Shown here: in pieces, positions 9,217-14,491 of the stretch | How positions within the stretch are numbered: the stretch's first letter is position 1 | How the letters are laid out: each line of letters starts with the position of its first letter | Origin: Opitutaceae bacterium | GTDB taxonomy: Bacteria; Verrucomicrobiota; Verrucomicrobiia; Opitutales; Opitutaceae | Assembly: GCA_020847775.1 (NCBI GenBank) | Contig: JADLBI010000036.1 | Coordinates: 1 to 14,835, forward strand | DNA length: 14,835 bases | Direction: 5' to 3' | Translations under genes and position numbers: made by a program | The notes under the pieces: model-generated | Database searches by the model: none | Told to the model about the DNA's origin: nothing | Seen by the model: the letters and a program-made list of their open reading frames with translations, nothing else

Positions 9217-9233
9217 GCGGCTACCGTAGCCGC
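9217..9233. repeat. 17-bp palindrome in the hemE-hemG gap
   Basis: The sequence GCGGCTA-CCG-TAGCCGC is a perfect 7-bp stem with a 3-nt loop. It is followed by a second short stem, CGCC-TGAG-GGCG, at about 9232-9243. It lies in the 146-bp gap between hemE and hemG (9174-9319), which otherwise shows no gene. It may be a REP-like element, a fragment of one, or an operator next to the possible hemG promoter. No T-run follows on either strand, so an intrinsic terminator is unlikely. Confidence 0.5.
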
Positions 9234-9319
9234 GCCTGAGGGCGTAGCCCGAAAGCGTGGCTTGGGATGTGAACTATGCGGGCTAGACATGAAAGAAACC
9301 GTATGGGTATGGCCGGGTG

Positions 9320-10351
9320 TCACTGCCAATGGGTCACAGTATCCACCAGGGATGCCATGCACTCCAGCTTGGCCTGGGGCGTGATGCCGTGGCCGAGGTT
9401 GAAGATATGGCCGTTGAGTCCGCGCATCGATTCGAGCAGGCGCCTCGTTTCGCGCGCGACGATTTCCGGGGTGGTCTGCATGAGCACGGGGTCGAGGTTG
9501 CCTTGCACCGCGACGTTAGCGGGGAGGTTGCGCCGGGCGATGGCGAGGTCGGCGGTCCAGTCGATACTGATGACGCGCGCACCGGTGAAGGCTTGATCCG
9601 TGAGGTGCGGCGCGGTGCCCTTGGCGTAAAGGATGATCGGAAAATCCGCCGGCAGAGCGGTGATGATGCGCTTGATCCAACGTAGCGATGCGGCCTCGTA
9701 ATCGGGACCGGCGATGATCCCGCCCCAGGAATCGAAAATCTGAATCGCATCCGCTCCGGCTTCGATCTGGAGCTTGAAATAGGTGATGAGCGCGGCGGTG
9801 AGCTTTTCCATCAGCGCGTCGAACAAAGCACGGTCGGTGTAGAACAGGAGCTTGATGCGTTCAAAATCGTCCGAGCTGCCGCCTTCGATCATGTAGGTGG
9901 CGAGCGTCCACGGCGAACCGCCGAAACCGAGCACGGCCTTGGTGTCGCCCAGTTCCTTGCGAATGAGGCGCAGCGCAGCAGGCACGTAAGCGAGCTTTTC
10001 AGCGACAGCGTCGGCTCCGGCGAGCGAGTCCACTTGGGCGCGGGTTTCCAGACGATACGCCATCGCGATGCCGCCGGTGTCGCGGAATGCGTAATTTTGG
10101 CCGAGTGCTTCGGGAATGACGAGGATGTCGGAGAACAGAATCGCGGCGTCGATGCCGGGGAAGCGCCGGAGCGGTTGCATGGTGACCTCGAGGGCGAGTT
10201 CGGGCGTGCGCACCATTTCGAGAAAAGACGACTTGGCCTTCAGTTCACGGTATTCCGGTAGGTAACGACCGGCTTGGCGCATGACCCAGAGGGGTGGGCA
10301 GTCAAGCGGTGCGCAGGCGCAGGCAGCGAGAAATCGTTGGCGGGAAGTCAT
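9320..10351 (-). CDS. hemE: Uroporphyrinogen decarboxylase
   Basis: 343 residues, the usual family length. The cytoplasmic enzyme removes four acetate carboxyls from uroporphyrinogen III to give coproporphyrinogen III and needs no cofactor. Signature 1 is PPLWVMRQAGRYLPEYR (19-35), holding the substrate-binding Arg25 and Arg29. Asp75 in ILFSDIL corresponds to the essential aspartate that coordinates the pyrrole nitrogens. Signature 2, GGSPWTLATYMIEGG, lies mid-protein. FNLGHGI with His321 is the C-terminal active-site block. The start ATG 10351 gives the normal N-terminus (MTSRQRFLAA). No Shine-Dalgarno is visible: a 96-bp inverted repeat ends 5 bp before the start codon, so translation initiation may be affected by that structure. 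Its neighbours hemF and hemG are the next two pathway steps. Confidence 0.96.
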   Translation of the reverse strand: MTSRQRFLAACACAPLDCPPLWVMRQAGRYLPEYRELKAKSSFLEMVRTPELALEVTMQPLRRFPGIDAAILFSDILVIPEALGQNYAFRDTGGIAMAYRLETRAQVDSLAGADAVAEKLAYVPAALRLIRKELGDTKAVLGFGGSPWTLATYMIEGGSSDDFERIKLLFYTDRALFDALMEKLTAALITYFKLQIEAGADAIQIFDSWGGIIAGPDYEAASLRWIKRIITALPADFPIILYAKGTAPHLTDQAFTGARVISIDWTADLAIARRNLPANVAVQGNLDPVLMQTTPEIVARETRRLLESMRGLNGHIFNLGHGITPQAKLECMASLVDTVTHWQ

Positions 10352-10356
10352 GAGTT

Positions 10357-10452
10357 TTTAACCACAGATGGACACAGATACACACAGATATTTTCATACT
10401 CTCCCCGGACGACATATCCATCTGTGTTTATCTGTGTCCATCTGTGGTTAAA
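10357..10452. repeat. 96-bp inverted repeat with phased CACAGAT units
   Basis: Two 33-bp arms (10357-10389 and 10420-10452) are inverted copies with one mismatch, separated by 30 bp. The left arm opens TTTAACCACAGATGGACACA and contains three CACAGAT units spaced exactly 10 bp apart (10363, 10373, 10383), mirrored in the right arm. The element fills nearly the whole gap between hemF and hemE, ending 5 bp before the hemE start. I recall closely similar 'ACCACAGAT...ACACAGAT' intergenic repeats from several bacterial genomes, so it is probably a dispersed MITE- or REP-like element (from memory). Transcribed, it would form a long hairpin and could insulate, stabilise or attenuate the hem message. 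Confidence 0.8.
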
Positions 10453-10476
10453 TCGGAACAATGCGGTTCTGCGGAA

Positions 10477-11421
10477 TTAAGCGAGCCAATCGCGCGATTT
10501 GAGAAACACATCGTAAAGCTCGGCTTCGCGTGAGCCGGGTTCGGGTGTCCAGCCGTAGTCCCAACGCACGAGCGGTGGCAGGCTCATTAGGATGGACTCG
10601 GTGCGACCGCCGCTTTGCAGACCGAACAAGGTGCCGCGATCCCAGACAAGATTGAACTCCACGTAACGGCCGCGGCGGTAGAGCTGAAATTGGCGTTCAC
10701 GTTCGGTGTAAGGCGTGGCTTTACGCTGGGCGACGATGGGGCGGTAGGCGGGAATGAAGGCATCGCCCACACTGCGCATCAGCGCGAAGCTTCGCTCGAA
10801 ACCGAGTTCGTTGAAATCGTCGAAGAATAAACCGCCGATGCCGCGCGCTTCGTTGCGGTGCTTGAGGTAAAAATAGTCGTCGCACCATTTTTTCAGACGC
10901 GGATAAAGCTCATCGCCGAAAGGCGCGACGGCCTCGCGCGCGGTGCGATGCCAGTGCGCGCAATCTTCAGCGTAGCCGTAATAAGGCGTGAGATCGAAGC
11001 CGCCGCCGAACCACCAAGTCGGCCCCTCTGTTTGGGATTTGGGATCTGGGATTTGTGATTTCGATTCTGCCGCAGTTGTGCAGAAGAATCGCACGTTGGC
11101 GTGGCTGGTGGGGACGTGCGGATTGCGCGGATGGATGACGAGCGAAACGCCCATCGCCTCCCACGGCTTGCCGGCGAGTGCGGGACGGTGGGCCGTGGCA
11201 GAGGGTGGCAGCTTCGTGCCCTTTACGTGCGAGAAGGCGACACCGGCTTTTTCAAACACCGCACCTTCGTTCAAGATGCGGGAAATGCCTCCGCCGCCTT
11301 CAGCACGAGACCATTCGTCGCGATTAAAATCCGCCGCGCCATCCTCCTCGGCCAGCGCAGCGCAGATGCGCGATTGCAGGTCGAGCAGGTAGTGGCGGAC
11401 GGCGTGAGGATCGACGCTCAT
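10477..11421 (-). CDS. hemF: Oxygen-dependent coproporphyrinogen III oxidase
   Basis: 314 residues. The cytoplasmic enzyme uses O2 to decarboxylate coproporphyrinogen III twice, giving protoporphyrinogen IX. Family blocks are HPRNPHVPTSHANVRFF (97-113, with the conserved His107), WWFGGGFDLTPYYGY (136-150), YFYLKHRNEARGIGGLFFDDF (183-203) and GRYVEFNLVWDRGTLFGLQ (251-269). I chose ATG 11421 (MSVDPHAVRH...) because the family fold starts just after it. The same frame is open to 11901 but reads as unrelated sequence through a repeat. Between residues 114 and 135 the loop is about 12 residues longer than in E. coli HemF and is partly encoded by a 7-bp repeat array. All conserved blocks are intact, so the enzyme is probably active. 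Its presence implies aerobic haem synthesis. Confidence 0.95.
   Translation of the reverse strand: MSVDPHAVRHYLLDLQSRICAALAEEDGAADFNRDEWSRAEGGGGISRILNEGAVFEKAGVAFSHVKGTKLPPSATAHRPALAGKPWEAMGVSLVIHPRNPHVPTSHANVRFFCTTAAESKSQIPDPKSQTEGPTWWFGGGFDLTPYYGYAEDCAHWHRTAREAVAPFGDELYPRLKKWCDDYFYLKHRNEARGIGGLFFDDFNELGFERSFALMRSVGDAFIPAYRPIVAQRKATPYTERERQFQLYRRGRYVEFNLVWDRGTLFGLQSGGRTESILMSLPPLVRWDYGWTPEPGSREAELYDVFLKSRDWLA
11031..11065. repeat. Degenerate heptamer array inside hemF
   Basis: Five consecutive 7-bp units on the + strand: TTTGGGA, TTTGGGA, TCTGGGA, TTTGTGA, TTTCGAT. On the coding strand they read as SKSQIPDPKSQ within a surface-type loop of HemF just before WWFGGG. The unit is not a multiple of three, but the overall insertion keeps the frame. 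Confidence 0.75.
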
Positions 11422-11441
11422 GGAGCACCACCCAAGCACAC

Positions 11442-11463
11442 TTGGATAAGGGGTGAAATCCAA
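11442..11463. promoter_or_regulatory. Short inverted repeat upstream of hemF, possible operator
   Basis: TTGGAT (11442-11447) and ATCCAA (11458-11463) form a 6-bp inverted repeat around a 10-bp centre, 20 bp upstream of the hemF start. The placement would suit an operator or a leader hairpin. A 6-bp repeat can arise by chance. Confidence 0.2.
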
Positions 11464-11598
11464 ATTGACCGACACGGAATTGTAAGAAGCAAGGATGCTG
11501 GGGTGATGCACGGCGGATAATTCGGCAGCGTGGCCGTCGACCGGGGCGTAAGATGGGCACGCCTGAGTTTCCCAATGTGATCGGCAGGGGTCTGACGG

Positions 11599-11670
11599 GT
11601 AGGGGCGGTTGTCCTCAACCGCCCTCGAAGGGCTGGCGTGTGCAGGGCGGTTGGGGACACCCGCCCCTAC
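11599..11670. repeat. 72-bp nested inverted repeat, REP-like
   Basis: Arms of 27 bp (11599-11625 and 11644-11670) are inverted copies with two mismatches around an 18-bp centre. Each arm is itself nearly palindromic: the first contains GGGCGGTTG-TCCT-CAACCGCCC, a perfect 9-bp stem. The DNA could therefore fold as one long hairpin or two short ones. It lies between the divergent hemF and RcnA-like genes. GC-rich palindromes of this layout are typical of REP pairs (BIME-like units) mobilised by RAYT proteins, and a RAYT remnant occurs about 1.7 kb away. No T-run follows, so it is not a standard terminator. Confidence 0.8.
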
Positions 11671-11767
11671 CAAGCGTGAATCCGACGCGTAGATCGGCTG
11701 CGGCGCGGGCCGGGGGTTGACGACTTTGGTAGAGTGCGGCTTCGTAAACGGCTCGCCCGCACCTCGC

Positions 11768-12499
11768 ATGAATTCGACCTTGCTCACCACCATGGCACTG
11801 ACGGGCTTTACCGTGGCGTTTTTCCACGCGGCGATTCCGACGCATTGGCTACCCTTTGTGTTGGTGTCGCGGGCGCGAAGCTGGAGCCGGGCCAAGACCA
11901 TCGGCGTGGCCTTGTTCGCGGGCCTCGGGCACGTGGCCTTGACCTCGGCGCTGGGTTTGCTGGTCGCATGGTTTGGGTTTCAACTTGATGAGGAAATCGG
12001 CCATGCCTTCGGGCCGGTGGCGGGCGGAGCGTTGATCTTGATTGGCGCGTATTTTCTCTGGCGGCAGTTTCGCGGGCAAGGCGTCTGCCACCATGCGCTG
12101 CCCGGCAGCGAGCATCACGCCGATGAACACTGCGGCCACGAAGAGGATCATGGTGGCCATTTGGAGCGCGAATTGCAGGAGAGCAGCCTGGCCAGACCTG
12201 CTAGTGACTGGGCGGCGATCGGCGGGCTCTTTCTGATGCTCACGCTGTCGCCCTGCGAAGGCTTCTTGCCGGTGTATTTGGCGGCGGTGCAGTTCGGCTG
12301 GAGCGGGTTCGCGCTACTGACCACTATTCTGGCCGTCGCGACCCTGGCGGGCATGACCCTGTTTACCTGGCTAACACTGATCGGCTTCGAGAAATTGCGT
12401 CTGCGGCATTTCGAGCGCTGGGAGGCGGGATTGCTCGGCGTGATCTTCGTCTTGCTGGGGTTGGCCATGTGCTTCTTGCAACATCACCCTCATCATTGA
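11768..12499 (+). CDS. Membrane protein with His-rich loop, putative RcnA/NicO-like metal exporter
   Basis: 243 residues from ATG 11768 (MNSTLLTTMALTG...). An in-frame TTG at 11717 would add 17 residues of non-hydrophobic sequence and is less likely. About six hydrophobic segments are seen, three before and three after a hydrophilic loop at residues 101-150. The loop holds Cys107, Cys122 and at least eight His (108, 109, 116, 117, 121, 124, 128, 131). FHAAIPTHW in the first helix (His20, His26), His55 after a second GLGH motif, and LTLSPCEGFLPVYL (158-171) line up in order with the HGLEPGH, ISH, His-rich loop and IPCP blocks of E. coli RcnA, the nickel/cobalt exporter. The match is by eye and topological; metal specificity is unknown and a TauE- or UreH-like annotation is possible. 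It ends in His-rich HHPHH. It is convergent with the toxin gene. Confidence 0.6.
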   Translation: MNSTLLTTMALTGFTVAFFHAAIPTHWLPFVLVSRARSWSRAKTIGVALFAGLGHVALTSALGLLVAWFGFQLDEEIGHAFGPVAGGALILIGAYFLWRQFRGQGVCHHALPGSEHHADEHCGHEEDHGGHLERELQESSLARPASDWAAIGGLFLMLTLSPCEGFLPVYLAAVQFGWSGFALLTTILAVATLAGMTLFTWLTLIGFEKLRLRHFERWEAGLLGVIFVLLGLAMCFLQHHPHH

Positions 12500-12584
12500 T
12501 CGCAGTCACGTTCGCTATTTTAGTTCCGGCGAAGCGACGAAATTACAAACCACAAAGCCCATTTTCCTGACTAGGCGCGGCTTT

Positions 12585-12845
12585 TTAGACTTTGACGATC
12601 TCACTGATACGGACCTCCCGCATAGCGTGATCAACCCAGAACGAAAAGAGGTATCCTTCGAGCAAGAGATTTTCGACTCTCCTCCCAACTGCGTCGATCG
12701 TCGGATAGTCGCCAATCTGAAAAGGTTGTCGCGCAATCTGATCAGCCAAGCCGAGCACCAAGCGCTGCTTTTTCTGCGAAAGGAGCACGACAAACGCGAC
12801 CGCTTCGCGAGAGAGTGTGCTCTCGTAGCTGTCGGGTTCAGGTAT
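12585..12845 (-). CDS. ParE/RelE-type toxin without a standard start codon
   Basis: The frame ends at TAA 12585 and reads as a complete small toxin: PEPDSYESTLSREAVAF, then a basic helix (SQKKQRLVLGLADQIARQPF), GDYPTIDAVGRR, and a final pair of strands YLFSFWVDH / REVRISEIVKV. This beta-helix-beta layout fits the ParE/RelE superfamily. The fold begins at SYEST, yet the nearest usable start is GTG 12788, which removes that first strand. The natural position, overlapping the antitoxin stop, carries ATA (12845-12843), one base from ATG; the coordinates here use that codon (86 residues). From there up to about 12930 I find no in-frame ATG, GTG or TTG. Either a rare start is used by coupling to the antitoxin, or the toxin has lost its start. 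Family assignment is by eye. Confidence 0.62.
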   Translation of the reverse strand: MPEPDSYESTLSREAVAFVVLLSQKKQRLVLGLADQIARQPFQIGDYPTIDAVGRRVENLLLEGYLFSFWVDHAMREVRISEIVKV

Positions 12846-13041
12846 GTCCGAGCTGCTTCCGTAAATCGGCCACGCTCGTCTGTTTGCCCTTCGCCATTTC
12901 GTTGAGGCGCCGCGCCGTCTCTTGTTTCCAGCCGCTGCGTTCCTGACCGAGACGAATCAGATACGCCGACAGATTCTGTCGCTCCCGCTCAGAGAGCTTC
13001 GCCGCACGCTGCTTGAGGTCGAGAAATGCCGTGGCCGTCAT
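12838..13041 (-). CDS. Small antitoxin-like protein, partner of the downstream toxin
   Basis: 67 residues from ATG 13041 (MTATAFLDLKQRAAKLSERE). The protein is mostly helical and charged, with LSERERQNLSAYLIRLG followed by a C-terminal ADLRKQLGHT. This resembles short 'addiction module component' antitoxins that lack a clear DNA-binding fold, but I cannot name the family. It lies directly upstream of the toxin frame and overlaps it by 8 bp if the toxin begins at ATA 12845, the usual antitoxin-first arrangement. A good promoter match (13097-13126) lies 56 bp upstream. The frame is open further upstream to 13275, but that part crosses the promoter and a transposase remnant, so it is excluded. 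No strong Shine-Dalgarno is visible. Confidence 0.65.
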   Translation of the reverse strand: MTATAFLDLKQRAAKLSERERQNLSAYLIRLGQERSGWKQETARRLNEMAKGKQTSVADLRKQLGHT

Positions 13042-13096
13042 GGTTGAAGAACCTAACTGTTGGCGGAAAGCGGTCAAGGGGCCCTTTTGCCGAGGC

Positions 13097-13126
13097 ATTA
13101 TAGCTGCCATGAAGCAGCGAAGTAAA
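13097..13126 (-). promoter_or_regulatory. Sigma70-type promoter for the toxin-antitoxin pair
   Basis: On the - strand a perfect TATAAT (13097-13102) follows TTTACT (13121-13126, four of six matches) with an 18-bp spacer. Transcription would begin near 13090, about 50 nt before the antitoxin ATG at 13041. It lies between the IS110 remnant and the antitoxin. Confidence 0.5.
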
Positions 13127-13187
13127 AATAGGGGAGTGTTTGCTGGGGCATTCCAAGCCACCGACGGAGAAGGGGCAGCGACAACAG

Positions 13188-13256
13188 GCGGCCTTGCGCG
13201 TCGAGCGTGCAGGCCACCGAATAACGTTTGGGATAATCGATTCCGGTATAGTTCAT
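13188..13256 (-). pseudogene. N-terminal remnant of an IS110-family transposase
   Basis: From ATG 13256 the frame reads MNYTGIDYPKRYSVACTLD and ends the match at QGR, about 23 residues. This is the usual beginning of IS110-family DEDD transposases, where the Asp in GID is the first catalytic residue of the RuvC-like domain. After 13188 the frame continues to a stop at 13098 (68 codons from an upstream ATG at 13304) but no longer resembles the family, and the other two frames do not resume it. The rest of the roughly 300-400-residue protein is missing. It is a truncated fragment and non-functional as a recombinase. The call rests on a short match recognised by eye. Confidence 0.6.
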
Positions 13257-13314
13257 ACGGCACCAAGGATACCACGCCCCGACTGTCGGGACGGTCTCCA
13301 TCATTAGCTGCCTC

Positions 13315-13431
13315 TCATGCTACCTGACCCCATGCTCTGGTCCCGGACCGGGAGACATCCGCGCGGTCATTGCCACGGTTGATCACATGGTAGCACGCAC
13401 CGGGAAATTCCAGTCGCAGCTTGCGAGGCAT
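13315..13431 (-). pseudogene. N-terminal remnant of a REP-associated tyrosine transposase (RAYT)
   Basis: From ATG 13431 the frame reads MPRKLRLEFPGACYHVINRG and then NDRAD, about 25 residues, before diverging (VSRSGTRAWGQVA) to a stop at 13315. MxRKLRxEFPGAxYHVxNRG is the standard N-terminus of RAYT/TnpA-REP proteins, Y1/HUH-type transposases that act on REP palindromes. The HUH motif and catalytic Tyr, which lie further on, are absent. The break at about 13357 is next to a 13-bp palindrome TCCCGG-A-CCGGGA (13341-13353) and about 100 bp before the IS110 remnant start, so an insertion followed by deletion could have cut it. It is too short to be a functional protein. Confidence 0.7.
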
Positions 13432-13524
13432 GCCACTCAAGGTGCGTCATGGCGGCCTTGTCTGCACCGATTGGCTAGGCACTTAAGGCCTTTCGCTTTT
13501 CAGCTTCTACTTGGTCACTCCACT

Positions 13525-13560
13525 TGATCGGGCCTGAGTTTGCGAGACACGGGTTTCTCT
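13525..13560. repeat. IS3-family terminal inverted repeat, orfB side
   Basis: 36 bp matching the other end at 28 positions: 14 identical outer bases, a 7-base mismatch block, GACACGGG identical, one mismatch, then TTCTCT identical. Confidence 0.92.
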
Positions 13561-13579
13561 AGATTGTTGGGTTATGGGT

Positions 13580-14491
13580 TTAGTTGCTGGAGAAGCAACG
13601 CGCTTCTCCATTGCCCCCCATGGGGGGCAAAAATTTTGCCTCGGCCTGCATCGGGCTGAGGTAGCCCAGCGAGGCGTGTTTGCGGTATCGATTGTAGAAC
13701 ACCTCGATGTAGTTAAAGACGTTGGCGCGCACCTGCGCCGGGCCCGGGAAGACATGCTCTCGCACGGCGGAGGTCTTGTAGCGGCCAAAGAACGACTCCA
13801 TCGCGGCGTTGTCGTAGCAGTTGCCCTGGCCGCTCATGCTCGGGTGCATTTGCAGCTGGGCGAGCAGGCGTTGGTAGCGGTCCGAGGCGTAGGTGCTGCC
13901 CCGGTCGCTGTGGTGCATGATGCCGGCGCGCACTTCGCCACGGGCCTGCGCGGCGTTGGTCAACGCGGTGCACACCAGCTCGGCGTCGTTGCGGTCCGAT
14001 ACACTCCAGCCGACGATGAGCCGGGTGCACAGGTCCATCACCGTCGCCAGATAACACCAGCCTTCATCGCTGGGCAGGTAGGTCGTGTCGGCCACCCAGA
14101 CTTGATCGCGGTGGCCGGGGCGGCCCAGTTCCTTGAGCAGGTTGGGATGATAGCCGAACAGGTGCGCGCTATCGGTGCCGACCGGCTTGAACCGGGCGTG
14201 CACGCGGCCCACCAGCTCCAACTCGCGCATCAGGCGCAGCGTGCGATCCCGGCCGCACTCCACGCCTTGTTCCAGCAGATGCCGGTGCACGGGGCGGTAG
14301 CCGTAGGGACCGCAGGCCCGGCGCACGACCTGCGCGATCACCGGCTTGATCGCCTCGTCCTGCTCCCGCCGCGCCGAGGGCTTGGCCTCGGCCCAGCGGT
14401 AGTAGCCGCTGCGCGACACGCCGAGCGCCTCGCCCATCTCGGTCACGTCATACTCGCTTTGATGATTTTGCATGAACGTGAAGCGGCTCAC
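13580..14491 (-). CDS. IS3-family transposase OrfB (DDE integrase)
   Basis: 303 residues from GTG 14491, overlapping the orfA stop and lying in the -1 frame relative to orfA. It has an HTH_21-like N-terminal region (GVSRSGYYRW, 24-33; YGYRPVHRHL, 63-72) and then an RNase H-like integrase core. The catalytic triad is Asp135 (VADTTY), Asp196 (HHSDRGSTY) and Glu232 (MESFFGRYK), with 35 residues between the last two, the DD(35)E spacing of the family. The protein is probably made mainly as an OrfAB fusion by frameshifting on the A8 run. The -1 frame is open between that run and the GTG, reading NGELLRQGRV. The last 16 or so residues (LPPMGGNGEARCFSSN) are encoded by two palindromes and look non-conserved. 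Confidence 0.93.
   Translation of the reverse strand: MSRFTFMQNHQSEYDVTEMGEALGVSRSGYYRWAEAKPSARREQDEAIKPVIAQVVRRACGPYGYRPVHRHLLEQGVECGRDRTLRLMRELELVGRVHARFKPVGTDSAHLFGYHPNLLKELGRPGHRDQVWVADTTYLPSDEGWCYLATVMDLCTRLIVGWSVSDRNDAELVCTALTNAAQARGEVRAGIMHHSDRGSTYASDRYQRLLAQLQMHPSMSGQGNCYDNAAMESFFGRYKTSAVREHVFPGPAQVRANVFNYIEVFYNRYRKHASLGYLSPMQAEAKFLPPMGGNGEARCFSSN
13589..13630. repeat. Two adjacent palindromes at the 3' end of orfB
   Basis: 13611-13630 is a perfect 20-bp palindrome (TTGCCCCCCA and its complement). 13589-13609 is a hairpin with an 8-bp stem, GGAGAAGC / GCTTCTCC, and a 5-nt loop. Both lie within the last codons of the transposase gene and inside the IS. They could form two stacked hairpins in RNA or DNA. 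No T-run follows on the - strand. Confidence 0.8.

Larger units (their letters stand above)
11422..11767. other. Divergent intergenic region between hemF and the RcnA-like gene
   Basis: 346 bp without a supported gene. It holds a 72-bp nested inverted repeat (11599-11670) and a short inverted repeat near hemF (11442-11463). A TTGACG hexamer at 11717 on the + strand might be a -35 box, but no good -10 follows. Open frames across it are extensions of hemF or of the RcnA-like gene without recognisable content. Confidence 0.6.

Noticed and set aside
10357..10452. Short CACAGAT repeats considered as a CRISPR array
   Set aside because: Units are 7 bp at 10-bp spacing and arranged as an inverted repeat; there are no spacers of CRISPR length and no cas genes.
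11717..11748. Promoter of the RcnA-like gene (TTGACG ... CGTAAA)
   Set aside because: The -35 is good, but no -10 at 16-18 bp spacing is present.
11422..11901. 160-residue N-terminal extension of HemF
   Set aside because: The frame crosses a palindromic repeat and the neighbouring gene, and has no HemF-like sequence.
12554..12584. Terminator between the RcnA-like gene and the toxin (AAAGCC ... GGCTTTTT)
   Set aside because: The stem is only 6 bp with a 19-nt loop; too weak to annotate.
12515..12793. 92-codon frame on the - strand overlapping the toxin
   Set aside because: Out of frame with the ParE/RelE-like protein and with composition unlike a folded protein; treated as a shadow.
13341..13353. 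Separate regulatory palindrome TCCCGG-A-CCGGGA
   Set aside because: Lies at the RAYT break point with no gene start next to it; reported only as part of the remnant scar.
13257..13490. Bridge-RNA-like non-coding end of the IS110 remnant
   Set aside because: Only about 100 bp separate the IS110 start from RAYT coding similarity, and the stems are too short to recognise a bridge RNA without comparing an intact element.
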